A stretch of DNA of 64,000 bases from Terrilactibacillus laevilacticus (GTDB lineage: Bacteria; Bacillota; Bacilli; Bacillales; Sporolactobacillaceae): contig NZ_VDCY01000001.1 of assembly GCF_006517395.1 (NCBI RefSeq), positions 248,001-312,000 of the forward strand, given 5' to 3'. The translations under genes were made by a program, and so were the position numbers. Under the pieces are notes generated by a model. That model had not been told where the DNA came from. It did not search any database and saw only the letters and a program-made list of their open reading frames with translations. Of this stretch, positions 55,660 through 64,000 are shown in pieces. How positions within the stretch are numbered: the first letter of the stretch is position 1; each line of letters starts with the position of its first letter.

Positions 55660-58416
55660 ATGAATTATAAAGACACCTTGCTCATGCCAAAAACCGATTT
55701 TCCAATGCGAGGGAATTTACCAAATAAAGAACCAAAAATGCAGGAACAATGGAAAAAAGACCAAGTGTATAAGAAATCTCTAGAAAGAACTGAAGGAAGA
55801 CCTTTGTTTGTATTACATGATGGCCCTCCCTATGCCAATGGTGATATCCACATTGGTCATGCAGAAAATAAAGTGTTAAAAGATATCATTGTCCGTTATA
55901 AATCGATGTCAGGTTTCAGAGCTCCTTACGTGCCAGGATGGGATACACATGGATTGCCTATTGAACAAGCACTGACAAAAAAAGGCGTTAATCGTAAGAA
56001 GATGTCAGTAGCCGAATTTCGAGAAAAATGCATGGAATATGCTTTAACACAAGTGGAACACCAAAAAGCTCAATTTATGAAATTGGGAGTTCGTGGTGAC
56101 TGGGAACATCCTTACGTTACATTAGATAAAAATTATGAAGCTGAACAAATCAAAGTATTTGGTGAGATGGCGAAAAAAGGGTACATCTACAAGGATAAAA
56201 AAACCATTTATTGGTCTCCATCATCTGAATCTGCCTTAGCGGAAGCGGAGATTGAATATCAAGATAAACGTTCCCCATCTATTTATGTCGCATTCAAGGT
56301 TAAAGATGGTAAAAATGTTCTTCATCAAGATGAAGAAGTGGTTATTTGGACAACAACACCATGGACCATGCCATCAAACCTTGGTATCGCGGTTAATCCT
56401 AAATTCACTTATAGTGTCGTCCAAGTGAAGGATCGTAAATTTGTTGTTGCTGAGGATTTAGTCAATTCGTTAACGGAAACATTGGAGTGGGAAAATCCTA
56501 AGGTTCTACGTAATATAAATGGGAAAGATTTAGAATATGTTGTTTGTCGTCACCCTTTCTATGACCGGGATTCTTTAATGATTCTTGGAGACCACGTTAC
56601 TCTTGATGCAGGTACTGGGTGCGTTCATACAGCACCTGGTCATGGTGAAGATGACTTCTTTGTTGGAAAAAAATACGGTCTTGACATTTTATGTCCCGTT
56701 GATGAAAAAGGGGTGCTCACACATGAAGCACCTGGTTTTGAAGGGCTATTCTATGATAAAGCAAATAAACCCATTACAGATAAGTTAAAAGAAGTAGGGG
56801 CTCTTCTTAAACTTGAATTCTTTACTCACTCATACCCACATGACTGGCGTACAAAAAAACCTGTCATTTTCCGTGCAACGAAGCAATGGTTTGCATCGAT
56901 TAAAGCCATTCGGGATCAGATGCTCGAGGAAATCCATGAAGTTAAGTGGGTTCCATCATGGGGTGAAACAAGACTCTTTAATATGATCCGCGATCGTGAA
57001 GATTGGTGTATTTCAAGACAAAGAGCGTGGGGTGTACCAATTCCTGTCTTTTATGGAGAAGATGGCGAACCAATTATTACGGATGAAACGATTAATCATA
57101 TTTCTAACCTATTCAGAGAATATGGCTCAAATGTTTGGTTCGAAAGAGAAGCGAAAGAGCTTCTTCCTGAAGGATTTACATCTGAACACAGTCCAAACGG
57201 TATTTTCAAAAAAGAAACAGATATCATGGATGTATGGTTTGATTCTGGATCATCCCATCAAGGGGTACTCGCATCAAGACCGGAACTTAGACGTCCGGCA
57301 GATCTATATCTAGAAGGGTCTGACCAATATCGTGGATGGTTTAACTCATCACTATCAACAAGTGTTGCAGTCACGGGTAAAGCACCATATAAACAAATCC
57401 TTAGCCATGGCTTTACATTAGATGGTGAGGGTAAAAAAATGAGTAAATCGATCGGAAACGTTATTGATCCAATTAAAGTGATGAAACAGTTAGGTGCCGA
57501 TATCATTCGATTATGGGTCTCTTCAGTTGATTATCAAGCGGATGCAAGGGTGTCTAACGAAATTTTAAATCAAGTGGCTGAAGTCTATCGTAAAATTCGT
57601 AACACGATGCGTTTCATGCTTGGTAACTTAAATGGGTTCGAGGCAAGAGATCGAGTAGATTATAATGATATGCCTGAACTTGAACAATATATGATGATCA
57701 AATTAAATCACCTAGTGGATAAAGTTAAAACTGGTTATGACCAATACCAATTCTTAACGGTATATAATACTATTCATAACTACTGCACAACAGATCTTAG
57801 TGCTTTTTATATGGATATTGCAAAAGATACGTTGTATATTGAATCGAAAAATAGCTTGCGTCGTAAATCAGCTCAAACGGTTCTTTATGATACCATTACA
57901 GCTCTTACAAAATTATTATCACCAATTATTCCGCATACTGCAGAGGAGGTATGGAGCTACATTCCTGGAACAGAAGGATATGTACAATTATCGGATATGC
58001 CGGAAGTTCAAACATTCGATAATGCTCCTGAACTAGAGGGTAAGTGGGATAAACTGGTGGAATTGCGTAATGATGTATTAAAATCACTTGAAAAAGCTCG
58101 AAACGCAAAAATTATTGGAAAATCGCTTGAAGCGGGTGTCACATTATATCCAAGTGAAGCATTTGGATCCTTTTTAAAGGATGCAAAAGATTTGGATAAA
58201 CTATTCATCGTCTCTGAAGTCCATTTAGGCGGTAGCTTGGACGATGCTCCAGCAGAAAGTGAGTCTTATCAAGATGTTGCTGTTGTAGTAAAACCTGCTG
58301 AAGGTGAAAAATGTGAACGTTGTTGGACTATTTCTCCAACTGTTGGCGAAGATCATGATCATCCAACACTCTGTTCATCGTGTGCAGCTATTGTAAAAGA
58401 GAATTATGAAGGTTAA
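55660..58416 (+). CDS. ileS: Isoleucyl-tRNA synthetase
   Basis: 918 residues, the bacterial type with a zinc-binding tail. Class I motifs HIGHAENK near residue 57 and KMSKSIGN near residue 595; the editing domain lies between ([16 protein letters not shown], then [15 protein letters not shown]), tRNA-binding C-terminal part, and a final CERCW / CSSC zinc site. ATG 55660 has GGAGGA 7 bases upstream; the frame begins five codons earlier at a GTG within the ribosome site. Controlled by the T-box leader. The stop is followed by a hairpin that also covers the ylyA ribosome site. Confidence 0.97.
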   Translation: MNYKDTLLMPKTDFPMRGNLPNKEPKMQEQWKKDQVYKKSLERTEGRPLFVLHDGPPYANGDIHIGHAENKVLKDIIVRYKSMSGFRAPYVPGWDTHGLPIEQALTKKGVNRKKMSVAEFREKCMEYALTQVEHQKAQFMKLGVRGDWEHPYVTLDKNYEAEQIKVFGEMAKKGYIYKDKKTIYWSPSSESALAEAEIEYQDKRSPSIYVAFKVKDGKNVLHQDEEVVIWTTTPWTMPSNLGIAVNPKFTYSVVQVKDRKFVVAEDLVNSLTETLEWENPKVLRNINGKDLEYVVCRHPFYDRDSLMILGDHVTLDAGTGCVHTAPGHGEDDFFVGKKYGLDILCPVDEKGVLTHEAPGFEGLFYDKANKPITDKLKEVGALLKLEFFTHSYPHDWRTKKPVIFRATKQWFASIKAIRDQMLEEIHEVKWVPSWGETRLFNMIRDREDWCISRQRAWGVPIPVFYGEDGEPIITDETINHISNLFREYGSNVWFEREAKELLPEGFTSEHSPNGIFKKETDIMDVWFDSGSSHQGVLASRPELRRPADLYLEGSDQYRGWFNSSLSTSVAVTGKAPYKQILSHGFTLDGEGKKMSKSIGNVIDPIKVMKQLGADIIRLWVSSVDYQADARVSNEILNQVAEVYRKIRNTMRFMLGNLNGFEARDRVDYNDMPELEQYMMIKLNHLVDKVKTGYDQYQFLTVYNTIHNYCTTDLSAFYMDIAKDTLYIESKNSLRRKSAQTVLYDTITALTKLLSPIIPHTAEEVWSYIPGTEGYVQLSDMPEVQTFDNAPELEGKWDKLVELRNDVLKSLEKARNAKIIGKSLEAGVTLYPSEAFGSFLKDAKDLDKLFIVSEVHLGGSLDDAPAESESYQDVAVVVKPAEGEKCERCWTISPTVGEDHDHPTLCSSCAAIVKENYEG

Positions 58417-58438
58417 TTTGTAAAAACTTAGTTAGTCT

Positions 58439-58494
58439 AAAACCTCCTTATTTGATGAACACTAAGGGATGTTCGAAGGATAAGGAGGGTTTTT
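58439..58494 (+). terminator. ileS terminator containing the ylyA ribosome binding site
   Basis: Stem CCTCCTTAT / ATAAGGAGG extended by AAAA / TTTT around a bulged G, with an inner GAACA / TGTTC hairpin in the loop, ending in T5. The 3' arm carries AAGGAGGG, which is the ylyA ribosome site, so one hairpin can both stop transcription and hide the site. Confidence 0.75.
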
Positions 58495-58495
58495 C

Positions 58496-59215
58496 ATGAG
58501 GTTGCGGTCTTATCGAAACTTAAAAAAATCATTATTCGAACGAAAAGCTGAGATAGAAAAATCACTCAATATGAATGAAGAACTCGGAACAGAAATTGCC
58601 TTTGCGGATGAAAATGCTTCTGGTGAATTATCGCAATATGATAATCATCCTGCTGATTCTGGAACACAGTTATACGAACGTGAAAAAGACATTACGCTTA
58701 AACGTTTAGCACGGAGAGAACTTTATGAAATAGAACATGCCTTAGAAAAGTTAGAAAACGGAACGTATGGTATTGATGAAAAAACAGGGAAAAAGATTCC
58801 TTATACAAGACTTAAAGCATTGCCAACAGCAAGAACAGCGGTTGATCTTTCCGCAAAACAAGCTGTTCATAATGATATAAGACCTGTTGATGAAAGTTTT
58901 TTATTGGAAAATGCGGAAAGTACTCTAGGAGATAAACTCGATTACGATGAAGAAAATGCATACGATATTGTCGCTTCATATAACGATATAGACATGGTAT
59001 ACGATGATTCATCGATCATTGATAGTAGTAATGATCAAGTTGGATATGTTGAAAATATTGAAGCTGTCCTAGCAACAGGAATCGACGGGTATCATGGTGA
59101 CGAGAAAGTTCAATTTTTACGAAATGTCCAATATGATAAAGAAATGAAAAGAGATCATGGATATTTTACCGAAGATTTAGATGTTGATTATGAAGATCTA
59201 AATTATGAAGAATGA
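58496..59215 (+). CDS. ylyA: YlyA, DksA/TraR-type regulator (YteA family)
   Basis: 239 residues. The N-terminal half is a DksA-like coiled coil (LFERKAEIEKSLNMNEELGTEIAFADENASGELSQYDNHPADSGTQLYEREKDI), then a zinc-finger-like segment LENGTYGIDEKTGKKIPYTRLKALPTART in which the usual cysteines are replaced, so zinc is probably not bound; the rest is acidic. In B. subtilis YlyA binds RNA polymerase and adjusts sigma-G-dependent transcription. The ribosome site is buried in the ileS terminator. A terminator follows. Confidence 0.85.
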   Translation: MRLRSYRNLKKSLFERKAEIEKSLNMNEELGTEIAFADENASGELSQYDNHPADSGTQLYEREKDITLKRLARRELYEIEHALEKLENGTYGIDEKTGKKIPYTRLKALPTARTAVDLSAKQAVHNDIRPVDESFLLENAESTLGDKLDYDEENAYDIVASYNDIDMVYDDSSIIDSSNDQVGYVENIEAVLATGIDGYHGDEKVQFLRNVQYDKEMKRDHGYFTEDLDVDYEDLNYEE

Positions 59216-59219
59216 TATA

Positions 59220-59261
59220 AAACCCTCCACTGTTAGGAATAGTGGAGGGTAATCATTTTTA
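59220..59261 (+). terminator. Terminator of ylyA
   Basis: Stem ACCCTCCACT / AGTGGAGGGT, 9-base loop; the T5 lies 5 bases after the stem. Confidence 0.7.
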
Positions 59262-59409
59262 AACAAAAGGAACTTTAATGGGTTGATTTATTTGTTCAAA
59301 TTAAACAAAACATGAGAATAAGGTAACCAGGTGAATTAACGTAGCCTATCATAACACGGTATGCTAAAATTTTAGTAAGACAAGTTAAGTCAGTTTAGGA
59401 GGCGGTTTC

Positions 59410-59883
59410 TTGATATATTATCTTCTTGCACTTATTGTTTTAGGTATCGACCAAGTTTCAAAATATATGATTGTAAAAAATATGGATATTGGACAAAGTA
59501 TAACTATGATCCCAGATTTTCTATATATTACATCAGTCCGAAATAAAGGTGCAGCTTGGAGCATACTGGAAGGACAGAGGTTATTCTTCTTTATTGTAAC
59601 CTTCGTCGTACTCATTATTGTGATCTATTATATGCAGAAAATAGGAAGGTTTCGTCCATTATTAGGACTAGGTTTGGCGTTTGTTATAGCAGGAACAATC
59701 GGGAATTTTCTTGACCGTTTATTTAGGGGTGAAGTGGTTGATTTTATACATACCGTTTTTGGATCCTACCAATTTCCGGTTTTTAATGTCGCTGATTCCT
59801 CTCTTTTCATTGGAGTTGTCATTATCATTTGTTACCTTTTGATCACAGAAAAGAAGGAGAAGAAAAATGGAAGTTTTAAGTAA
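59410..59883 (+). CDS. lspA: Lipoprotein signal peptidase (signal peptidase II)
   Basis: 157 residues with four membrane helices. The two catalytic aspartates are in GTIGNFLDRLFRGEVVDFI (NFLDR) and PVFNVADSSLFIG. It removes signal peptides before the lipid-modified cysteine. Start TTG with AGGAGG 7 bases upstream. The end overlaps ylyB by 17 bp. Confidence 0.95.
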   Translation: MIYYLLALIVLGIDQVSKYMIVKNMDIGQSITMIPDFLYITSVRNKGAAWSILEGQRLFFFIVTFVVLIIVIYYMQKIGRFRPLLGLGLAFVIAGTIGNFLDRLFRGEVVDFIHTVFGSYQFPVFNVADSSLFIGVVIIICYLLITEKKEKKNGSFK

Positions 59884-60781
59884 GATCATTCGTGAAGAAG
59901 AACAGGGAGAAAGGCTGGATAAATGGGTTTCTCAAACGTTGCCTGATCAATCACGGAGTCGTATTCAAGAACTCATTAAAACAGACTGTATTAAAGTAAA
60001 TGGAAGATCAGTGAAGCCAAATTATCGTATTAGTCCAAATGACGAGATTATGATAAAGATTGTTGATCCTGAACCTCTTGATGTTATACCGGAGAACATA
60101 CCACTCGACATCGTATATGAAGATGCTTCTGTTATCGTTGTTAATAAACCGAGGGGAATGGTTGTACACCCAGCTCCTGGACATCCTAGAGGGACATTAG
60201 TTAATGCATTAATGTATCATTGTGAGGATCTCTCTGGAATTAATGGTGTGCTCAGACCCGGTATTGTCCACCGAATCGATAAGGATACATCTGGACTTCT
60301 CATGATTGCCAAAAACGATGAAGCGCATCATTCACTTGTTGAGCAATTAAAAGCCAAAACGACTCATCGAATTTATAAAGCGATTGTCCATGGCGTTATC
60401 ACGCACGATGAAGGAACCATAGATGCCCCTATAGGACGTGATGAATCGGATCGCAAAAAAATGGCCGTGACAAAACTTAATAGCCGTGAAGCGGTCACAC
60501 ATTTTAATGTTGAAGAACGATTTGATGGCTATACCTACGTGTCCTGTAAACTTGAAACAGGAAGGACACACCAAATACGGGTCCATATGGCGTACATCGG
60601 CCATCCTGTTGCTGGAGATCCAAAGTACGGACCTAAAAAAACATTAGGGATCAATGGACAAGCCCTGCATGCTGCTGAATTAGGTTTTGTTCATCCGGTA
60701 AGTCATGAGACGATGATATTTAAGGCCCCAATTCCTAAAGATATGGAAAAAGAGTTAAAAAAATTAAGGGGAAACTATTGA
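59867..60781 (+). CDS. ylyB: RluA-family 23S rRNA pseudouridine synthase YlyB
   Basis: 304 residues: N-terminal S4 domain (GERLDKWVSQTLPDQSRSRIQELIKTDCIKVN) and RluA/RluD catalytic domain with HRIDKDTSGLLMIAKN (catalytic aspartate) near residue 140 and LETGRTHQIRVHMAYIGHPVAGDPKYG near residue 230. Probably modifies 23S rRNA; the exact position is not clear from sequence. GAAGGAGAAG lies upstream, inside lspA. Confidence 0.93.
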   Translation: MEVLSKIIREEEQGERLDKWVSQTLPDQSRSRIQELIKTDCIKVNGRSVKPNYRISPNDEIMIKIVDPEPLDVIPENIPLDIVYEDASVIVVNKPRGMVVHPAPGHPRGTLVNALMYHCEDLSGINGVLRPGIVHRIDKDTSGLLMIAKNDEAHHSLVEQLKAKTTHRIYKAIVHGVITHDEGTIDAPIGRDESDRKKMAVTKLNSREAVTHFNVEERFDGYTYVSCKLETGRTHQIRVHMAYIGHPVAGDPKYGPKKTLGINGQALHAAELGFVHPVSHETMIFKAPIPKDMEKELKKLRGNY

Positions 60782-60854
60782 CTTTAGAATCACAGTTTGA
60801 GATACTTAATTTGCTTAAAAGAACTTAAAATTAAATAATTGAAACCTTTAATTA

Positions 60855-60977
60855 TGAGTCCAGAGAGGCCAAAAAGGTAAAATATACGATTATATTTTGG
60901 AATGAATGTCCGAAATATCATGTTTATCTAAATTTAGTATATCAACCTCTTGCCTGACATGGACAAGAGGTTTTATT
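60855..60977 (+). promoter_or_regulatory. PyrR attenuator 1, before pyrR
   Basis: A PyrR-binding loop GAGTCCAGAGAGGCCAAAAA (60856-60875), close to the known TCCAGAGAGG consensus, precedes a terminator AACCTCTTG / CAAGAGGTT with T-rich tail. The AGAGG of the loop can pair with CCTCT of the terminator arm, giving the antiterminator that PyrR-UMP breaks. Confidence 0.8.
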
Positions 60978-60993
60978 ATTTTGAAAAGGATGA

Positions 60994-61530
<537 letters not shown>

Positions 61531-61556
61531 ACATTAACATATATTCACCCTTTTAA

Positions 61557-61653
61557 ATGCAGTACCGAGAGACTGATAAGGGGGCTTAATTTGGCATACA
61601 TGTGTATCCCAAAAAACCTCTTTATCAAAATAAATGGATAAAGAGGTTTTTTG
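61557..61653 (+). promoter_or_regulatory. PyrR attenuator 2, before pyrB
   Basis: A second PyrR-type loop GCAGTACCGAGAGACTGATA (61559-61578) and a strong terminator AAAAAACCTCTTTATC / GATAAAGAGGTTTTTT (61611-61652). In B. subtilis pyrP lies between the first two attenuators; it is absent here. Confidence 0.8.
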
Positions 61654-61686
61654 TTTGTTAAGAATAAAATTTGGGAGGCTAACTAA

Positions 61687-62613
61687 ATGGCTAATTTGTT
61701 AACAATGGATGATTTATCTGCAAGAGACATTGAATGGATTTTAGATCGTGCGGAATCAATTCAGAAAGATAAAAAGAAATTTAGAGAGTCTAAACCCATA
61801 CTCGTAACCAATCTTTTTTTTGAACCAAGTACACGTACTAGATTCAGTTTTGAAACAGCAGAGAAAAGACTTGGCTTTCAAGTACTCAATTTTACATCTG
61901 AGACATCAAGTACAACTAAAGGCGAAACGTTGTATGATACTGTCAGGACACTAGAAGAGATCGGAACTGACATAGCTGTTATCAGACACAAAGAGGATCA
62001 TTACTTCGATCAATTAATTCATAAAAATATCAAATTGAATATCGTCAATGCAGGGGATGGAAGTGGACATCATCCGACTCAATCATTACTTGACCTCCTA
62101 ACAATAAGACAAGAATTTATCCTGTTTCAAGGGTTGACTGTTGCTATAATTGGTGACTTAAGACATAGCCGGGTAGCAAGGTCAGATGCTGAAGTGTTAA
62201 CAAGCCTCGGATGTAAAGTCGTTTTCTCTGGTCCTAAAGAATGGCATAATCCGGAATTACAAGGTGACTATATGCCAATAGATGATGCCATAAGTAAGGC
62301 GGATGTTGTGATGATGCTTAGAATTCAACATGAAAGACATCAGCATACACTAGATCTTACTAAGGAAGAGTATCATCAGGCTTATGGCTTAACATTAAAA
62401 CGAGCAGATAAAATGAAAAAAGGAAGCATTATCATGCATCCAGCACCAGTTAATCGAGGGGTTGAAATTGCAGATGAACTCGTTGAAAGCACAAATTCAC
62501 GAATCTTTAAACAAATGCATAATGGTGTGGCGATCCGTATGGCTGTGCTCGAATGGGCGCTTGAAACAGAGAGAGGAGAAATGAATCGTGGCGAACTTAT
62601 TAAAGAATGGTAA
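61687..62613 (+). CDS. pyrB: Aspartate carbamoyltransferase catalytic chain
   Basis: 308 residues. Carbamoyl phosphate-binding [14 protein letters not shown] near residue 47, [28 protein letters not shown] near residue 130, [11 protein letters not shown] and MHPAPVNRG near residue 255. Second step of pyrimidine synthesis, no regulatory subunit gene nearby, as in Bacillus. GGGAGG lies 8 bases before the ATG. It overlaps pyrC by 26 bp. Confidence 0.97.
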   Translation: MANLLTMDDLSARDIEWILDRAESIQKDKKKFRESKPILVTNLFFEPSTRTRFSFETAEKRLGFQVLNFTSETSSTTKGETLYDTVRTLEEIGTDIAVIRHKEDHYFDQLIHKNIKLNIVNAGDGSGHHPTQSLLDLLTIRQEFILFQGLTVAIIGDLRHSRVARSDAEVLTSLGCKVVFSGPKEWHNPELQGDYMPIDDAISKADVVMMLRIQHERHQHTLDLTKEEYHQAYGLTLKRADKMKKGSIIMHPAPVNRGVEIADELVESTNSRIFKQMHNGVAIRMAVLEWALETERGEMNRGELIKEW

Positions 62614-63871
62614 GGTTTTTATAAACGGACAATTAGAAAAAAAAGATGTGTTAATCAAAGACGGAAAAATTATGAAAATAGAAGAAAATATTTCAGAAGA
62701 TGGGGCTGAAATCATTGATGTTCAAGGTAAAATTGTTTCACCTGGCTTTGTAGATGTTCACGTCCATCTTCGCGAACCTGGTGGAGAGCATAAAGAAACA
62801 ATTAAAACGGGAACGGAGGCAGCAGCTCGTGGCGGTTTTACGACGGTATGTGCGATGCCAAATACAAAACCAGTACCTGATCGCCCGGAACGCATGAAGG
62901 CTTTACTTAAGAAAATTGAAGAAGATGCAGTCGTTCATGTACTTCCATATGGAGCTATCACGCAGGATCTTCAAGGTGAGGCGTTGACCGATGTCGAAGC
63001 ACTGAAAGAACTTGGAACGTTTGCCCTTACTGATGATGGTGTAGGTGTCCAAACAGCTGGCATGATGTTTGAAGCGATGAAAGCAGCAGCACAATACAAT
63101 ATTCCTGTTGTCGCTCACTGTGAAGACAATTCACTCATTTATGGTGGCGTTGTACACGATGGGAAATTCGCAAGAGAACATGGCATCAAAGGAATTCCAA
63201 ATATTTGCGAAGCTACTCAAATTGCAAGAGATGTTTTATTAGCAGAAGCAGCAGGAGCTCATTATCATGTATGCCACGTCAGTACGAAAGAATCTGTTCG
63301 TGTGATCAGAGACGCAAAACGTGCCGGCATTCATGTAACAGCTGAAGTAACACCGCACCATTTGTTGTTAACAGAAGATGATATACCAGAAGTCGATACC
63401 AATTACAAAATGAATCCGCCACTACGCGCAAGAGAAGATCATCAAGCTTTGATTGAAGGTTTAATGGACGGAACAATTGATATTATTGCAACAGACCATG
63501 CTCCGCATTCAGAGAGCGAAAAAGCAAAACCGATTGAAAAAGCTCCATTTGGTATTGTTGGTTCAGAAACAGCCTTTCCATTATTGTATACCCACTTTGT
63601 GAAAGAAGGACGAATGACTTTAACTGAACTCCTCTCTTTCATGACGATAAAGCCAGCGAAAACGTTTAACCTTGATTGTGGAAAAATCGAAGTTGGAAAA
63701 GAAGCAGATATTGTTGTTATTGATTTAGAAAAAGAACAAAAAATCGATGTTAATCAATTTTACTCAAAAGGCAAAAATACACCTTTCGACGGATGGAATT
63801 GTATTGGGTGGCCGATCATGACATTCGTTTCAGGACAGCTAGCATGGAAAGAAGGAGTGACAGTACAATGA
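62588..63871 (+). CDS. pyrC: Dihydroorotase
   Basis: 427 residues, class I dihydroorotase. Zinc-binding [17 protein letters not shown] near residue 57, carboxylated-lysine region further on, [22 protein letters not shown], and [10 protein letters not shown] near residue 303. Closes carbamoyl aspartate to dihydroorotate. Start GTG with GGAG 9 bases upstream, inside pyrB. Overlaps carA by 4 bp. Confidence 0.97.
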   Translation: MANLLKNGKVFINGQLEKKDVLIKDGKIMKIEENISEDGAEIIDVQGKIVSPGFVDVHVHLREPGGEHKETIKTGTEAAARGGFTTVCAMPNTKPVPDRPERMKALLKKIEEDAVVHVLPYGAITQDLQGEALTDVEALKELGTFALTDDGVGVQTAGMMFEAMKAAAQYNIPVVAHCEDNSLIYGGVVHDGKFAREHGIKGIPNICEATQIARDVLLAEAAGAHYHVCHVSTKESVRVIRDAKRAGIHVTAEVTPHHLLLTEDDIPEVDTNYKMNPPLRAREDHQALIEGLMDGTIDIIATDHAPHSESEKAKPIEKAPFGIVGSETAFPLLYTHFVKEGRMTLTELLSFMTIKPAKTFNLDCGKIEVGKEADIVVIDLEKEQKIDVNQFYSKGKNTPFDGWNCIGWPIMTFVSGQLAWKEGVTVQ

Positions 63872-64000
63872 CTAAACAACAATTGGTTTTAGAAAATGGC
63901 ACAGTATTCGTCGGAGAACAACTAGGCAGCTCAAATGGTATGAAGGGTGAAGTTGTTTTTAATACAGGAATGACTGGCTATCAAGAAATTATGACGGATC
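63868..64000 (+). CDS. carA: Carbamoyl-phosphate synthase small subunit (5' part only)
   Basis: The first 44 residues, [20 protein letters not shown]... then [18 protein letters not shown], match the start of the glutamine-hydrolysing small subunit; the gene runs off the right edge. ATGA overlap with pyrC. In this operon it is the pyrimidine-specific form (pyrAA in B. subtilis). Confidence 0.92.
   Translation, partial: MTKQQLVLENGTVFVGEQLGSSNGMKGEVVFNTGMTGYQEIMTD

Overview
This is a stretch of core chromosome from a spore-forming, low-GC Gram-positive bacterium of the Bacillales. The gene order follows the Bacillus subtilis pdh-speA-yla-cta-ylb-dcw-sigEG-ylm-divIVA-ileS-pyr region almost gene for gene. 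Sporulation genes (spoVD, spoVE, spoIIGA, sigE, sigG, gerR, ylbJ, a YlaJ/YhcN lipoprotein, a csfG-like RNA), bacillithiol synthesis (bshC), a meso-diaminopimelate-type MurE and heme A synthesis all fit an endospore-forming, probably aerobic member of that order. I cannot name the species. No prophage, CRISPR array, rRNA, tRNA or complete insertion sequence is visible.

Layout. 1-2000: end of the pyruvate dehydrogenase operon (pdhC partial, pdhD). 2200-9300: speA, yktB, a small ykzI-like gene, typA, ylaI, ylaJ, ylaN. 9.6-14.2 kb: ftsW and pycA, overlapping. 14.3-16.6 kb: divergent ctaA and ctaB. 17-28.4 kb: the ylb group (two CAP-domain proteins, ylbD/E/F/G, rsmD, coaD, ylbJ, ylbL, tmcAL, ylbN-rpmF, gerR). 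28.8-47.7 kb: bshC and the division/cell-wall cluster mraZ-rsmH-ftsL-pbpB-spoVD-murE-murF-mraY-murD-spoVE-divIB-ftsA-ftsZ, without murG or murB. 48.2-50.8 kb: spoIIGA-sigE and sigG. 51-55.3 kb: ylmC-D-E, sepF, ylmG-H, divIVA. 55.4-60.8 kb: T-box ileS, ylyA, lspA, ylyB. 60.8-64 kb: pyrR-pyrB-pyrC-carA with two PyrR-type attenuators.

How the genes work together. Most of the window builds and divides the cell: lipid II precursor enzymes (MurE, MurF, MraY, MurD), SEDS polymerases (FtsW, SpoVE), class B penicillin-binding proteins (PbpB, SpoVD) and the divisome (FtsL, DivIB, FtsA, FtsZ, SepF, DivIVA). Sporulation control is interleaved: a Spo0A-type promoter before spoIIGA-sigE, a sigma-E-like promoter before spoVD and a sigma-F/G-type promoter before sigG. 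Regulation by RNA is visible at ileS (T-box), the pyr genes (PyrR attenuators) and ylyA (its ribosome binding site lies inside a terminator stem).

The least explained content is three families of interspersed, structured, non-coding repeats, called A, B and C here, with about 14 copies. Many of them sit exactly where this chromosome lacks genes that B. subtilis has: ctaCDEFG-ylbAB, ylbK, bpr, ylmA and SR1. Other points worth a second look are an apparent non-canonical (ATT or ATA) start for spoIIGA, a likely CTG start for ylbC, the csfG-like RNA, and the missing murG/murB. I found no obviously new defence or metabolic system.
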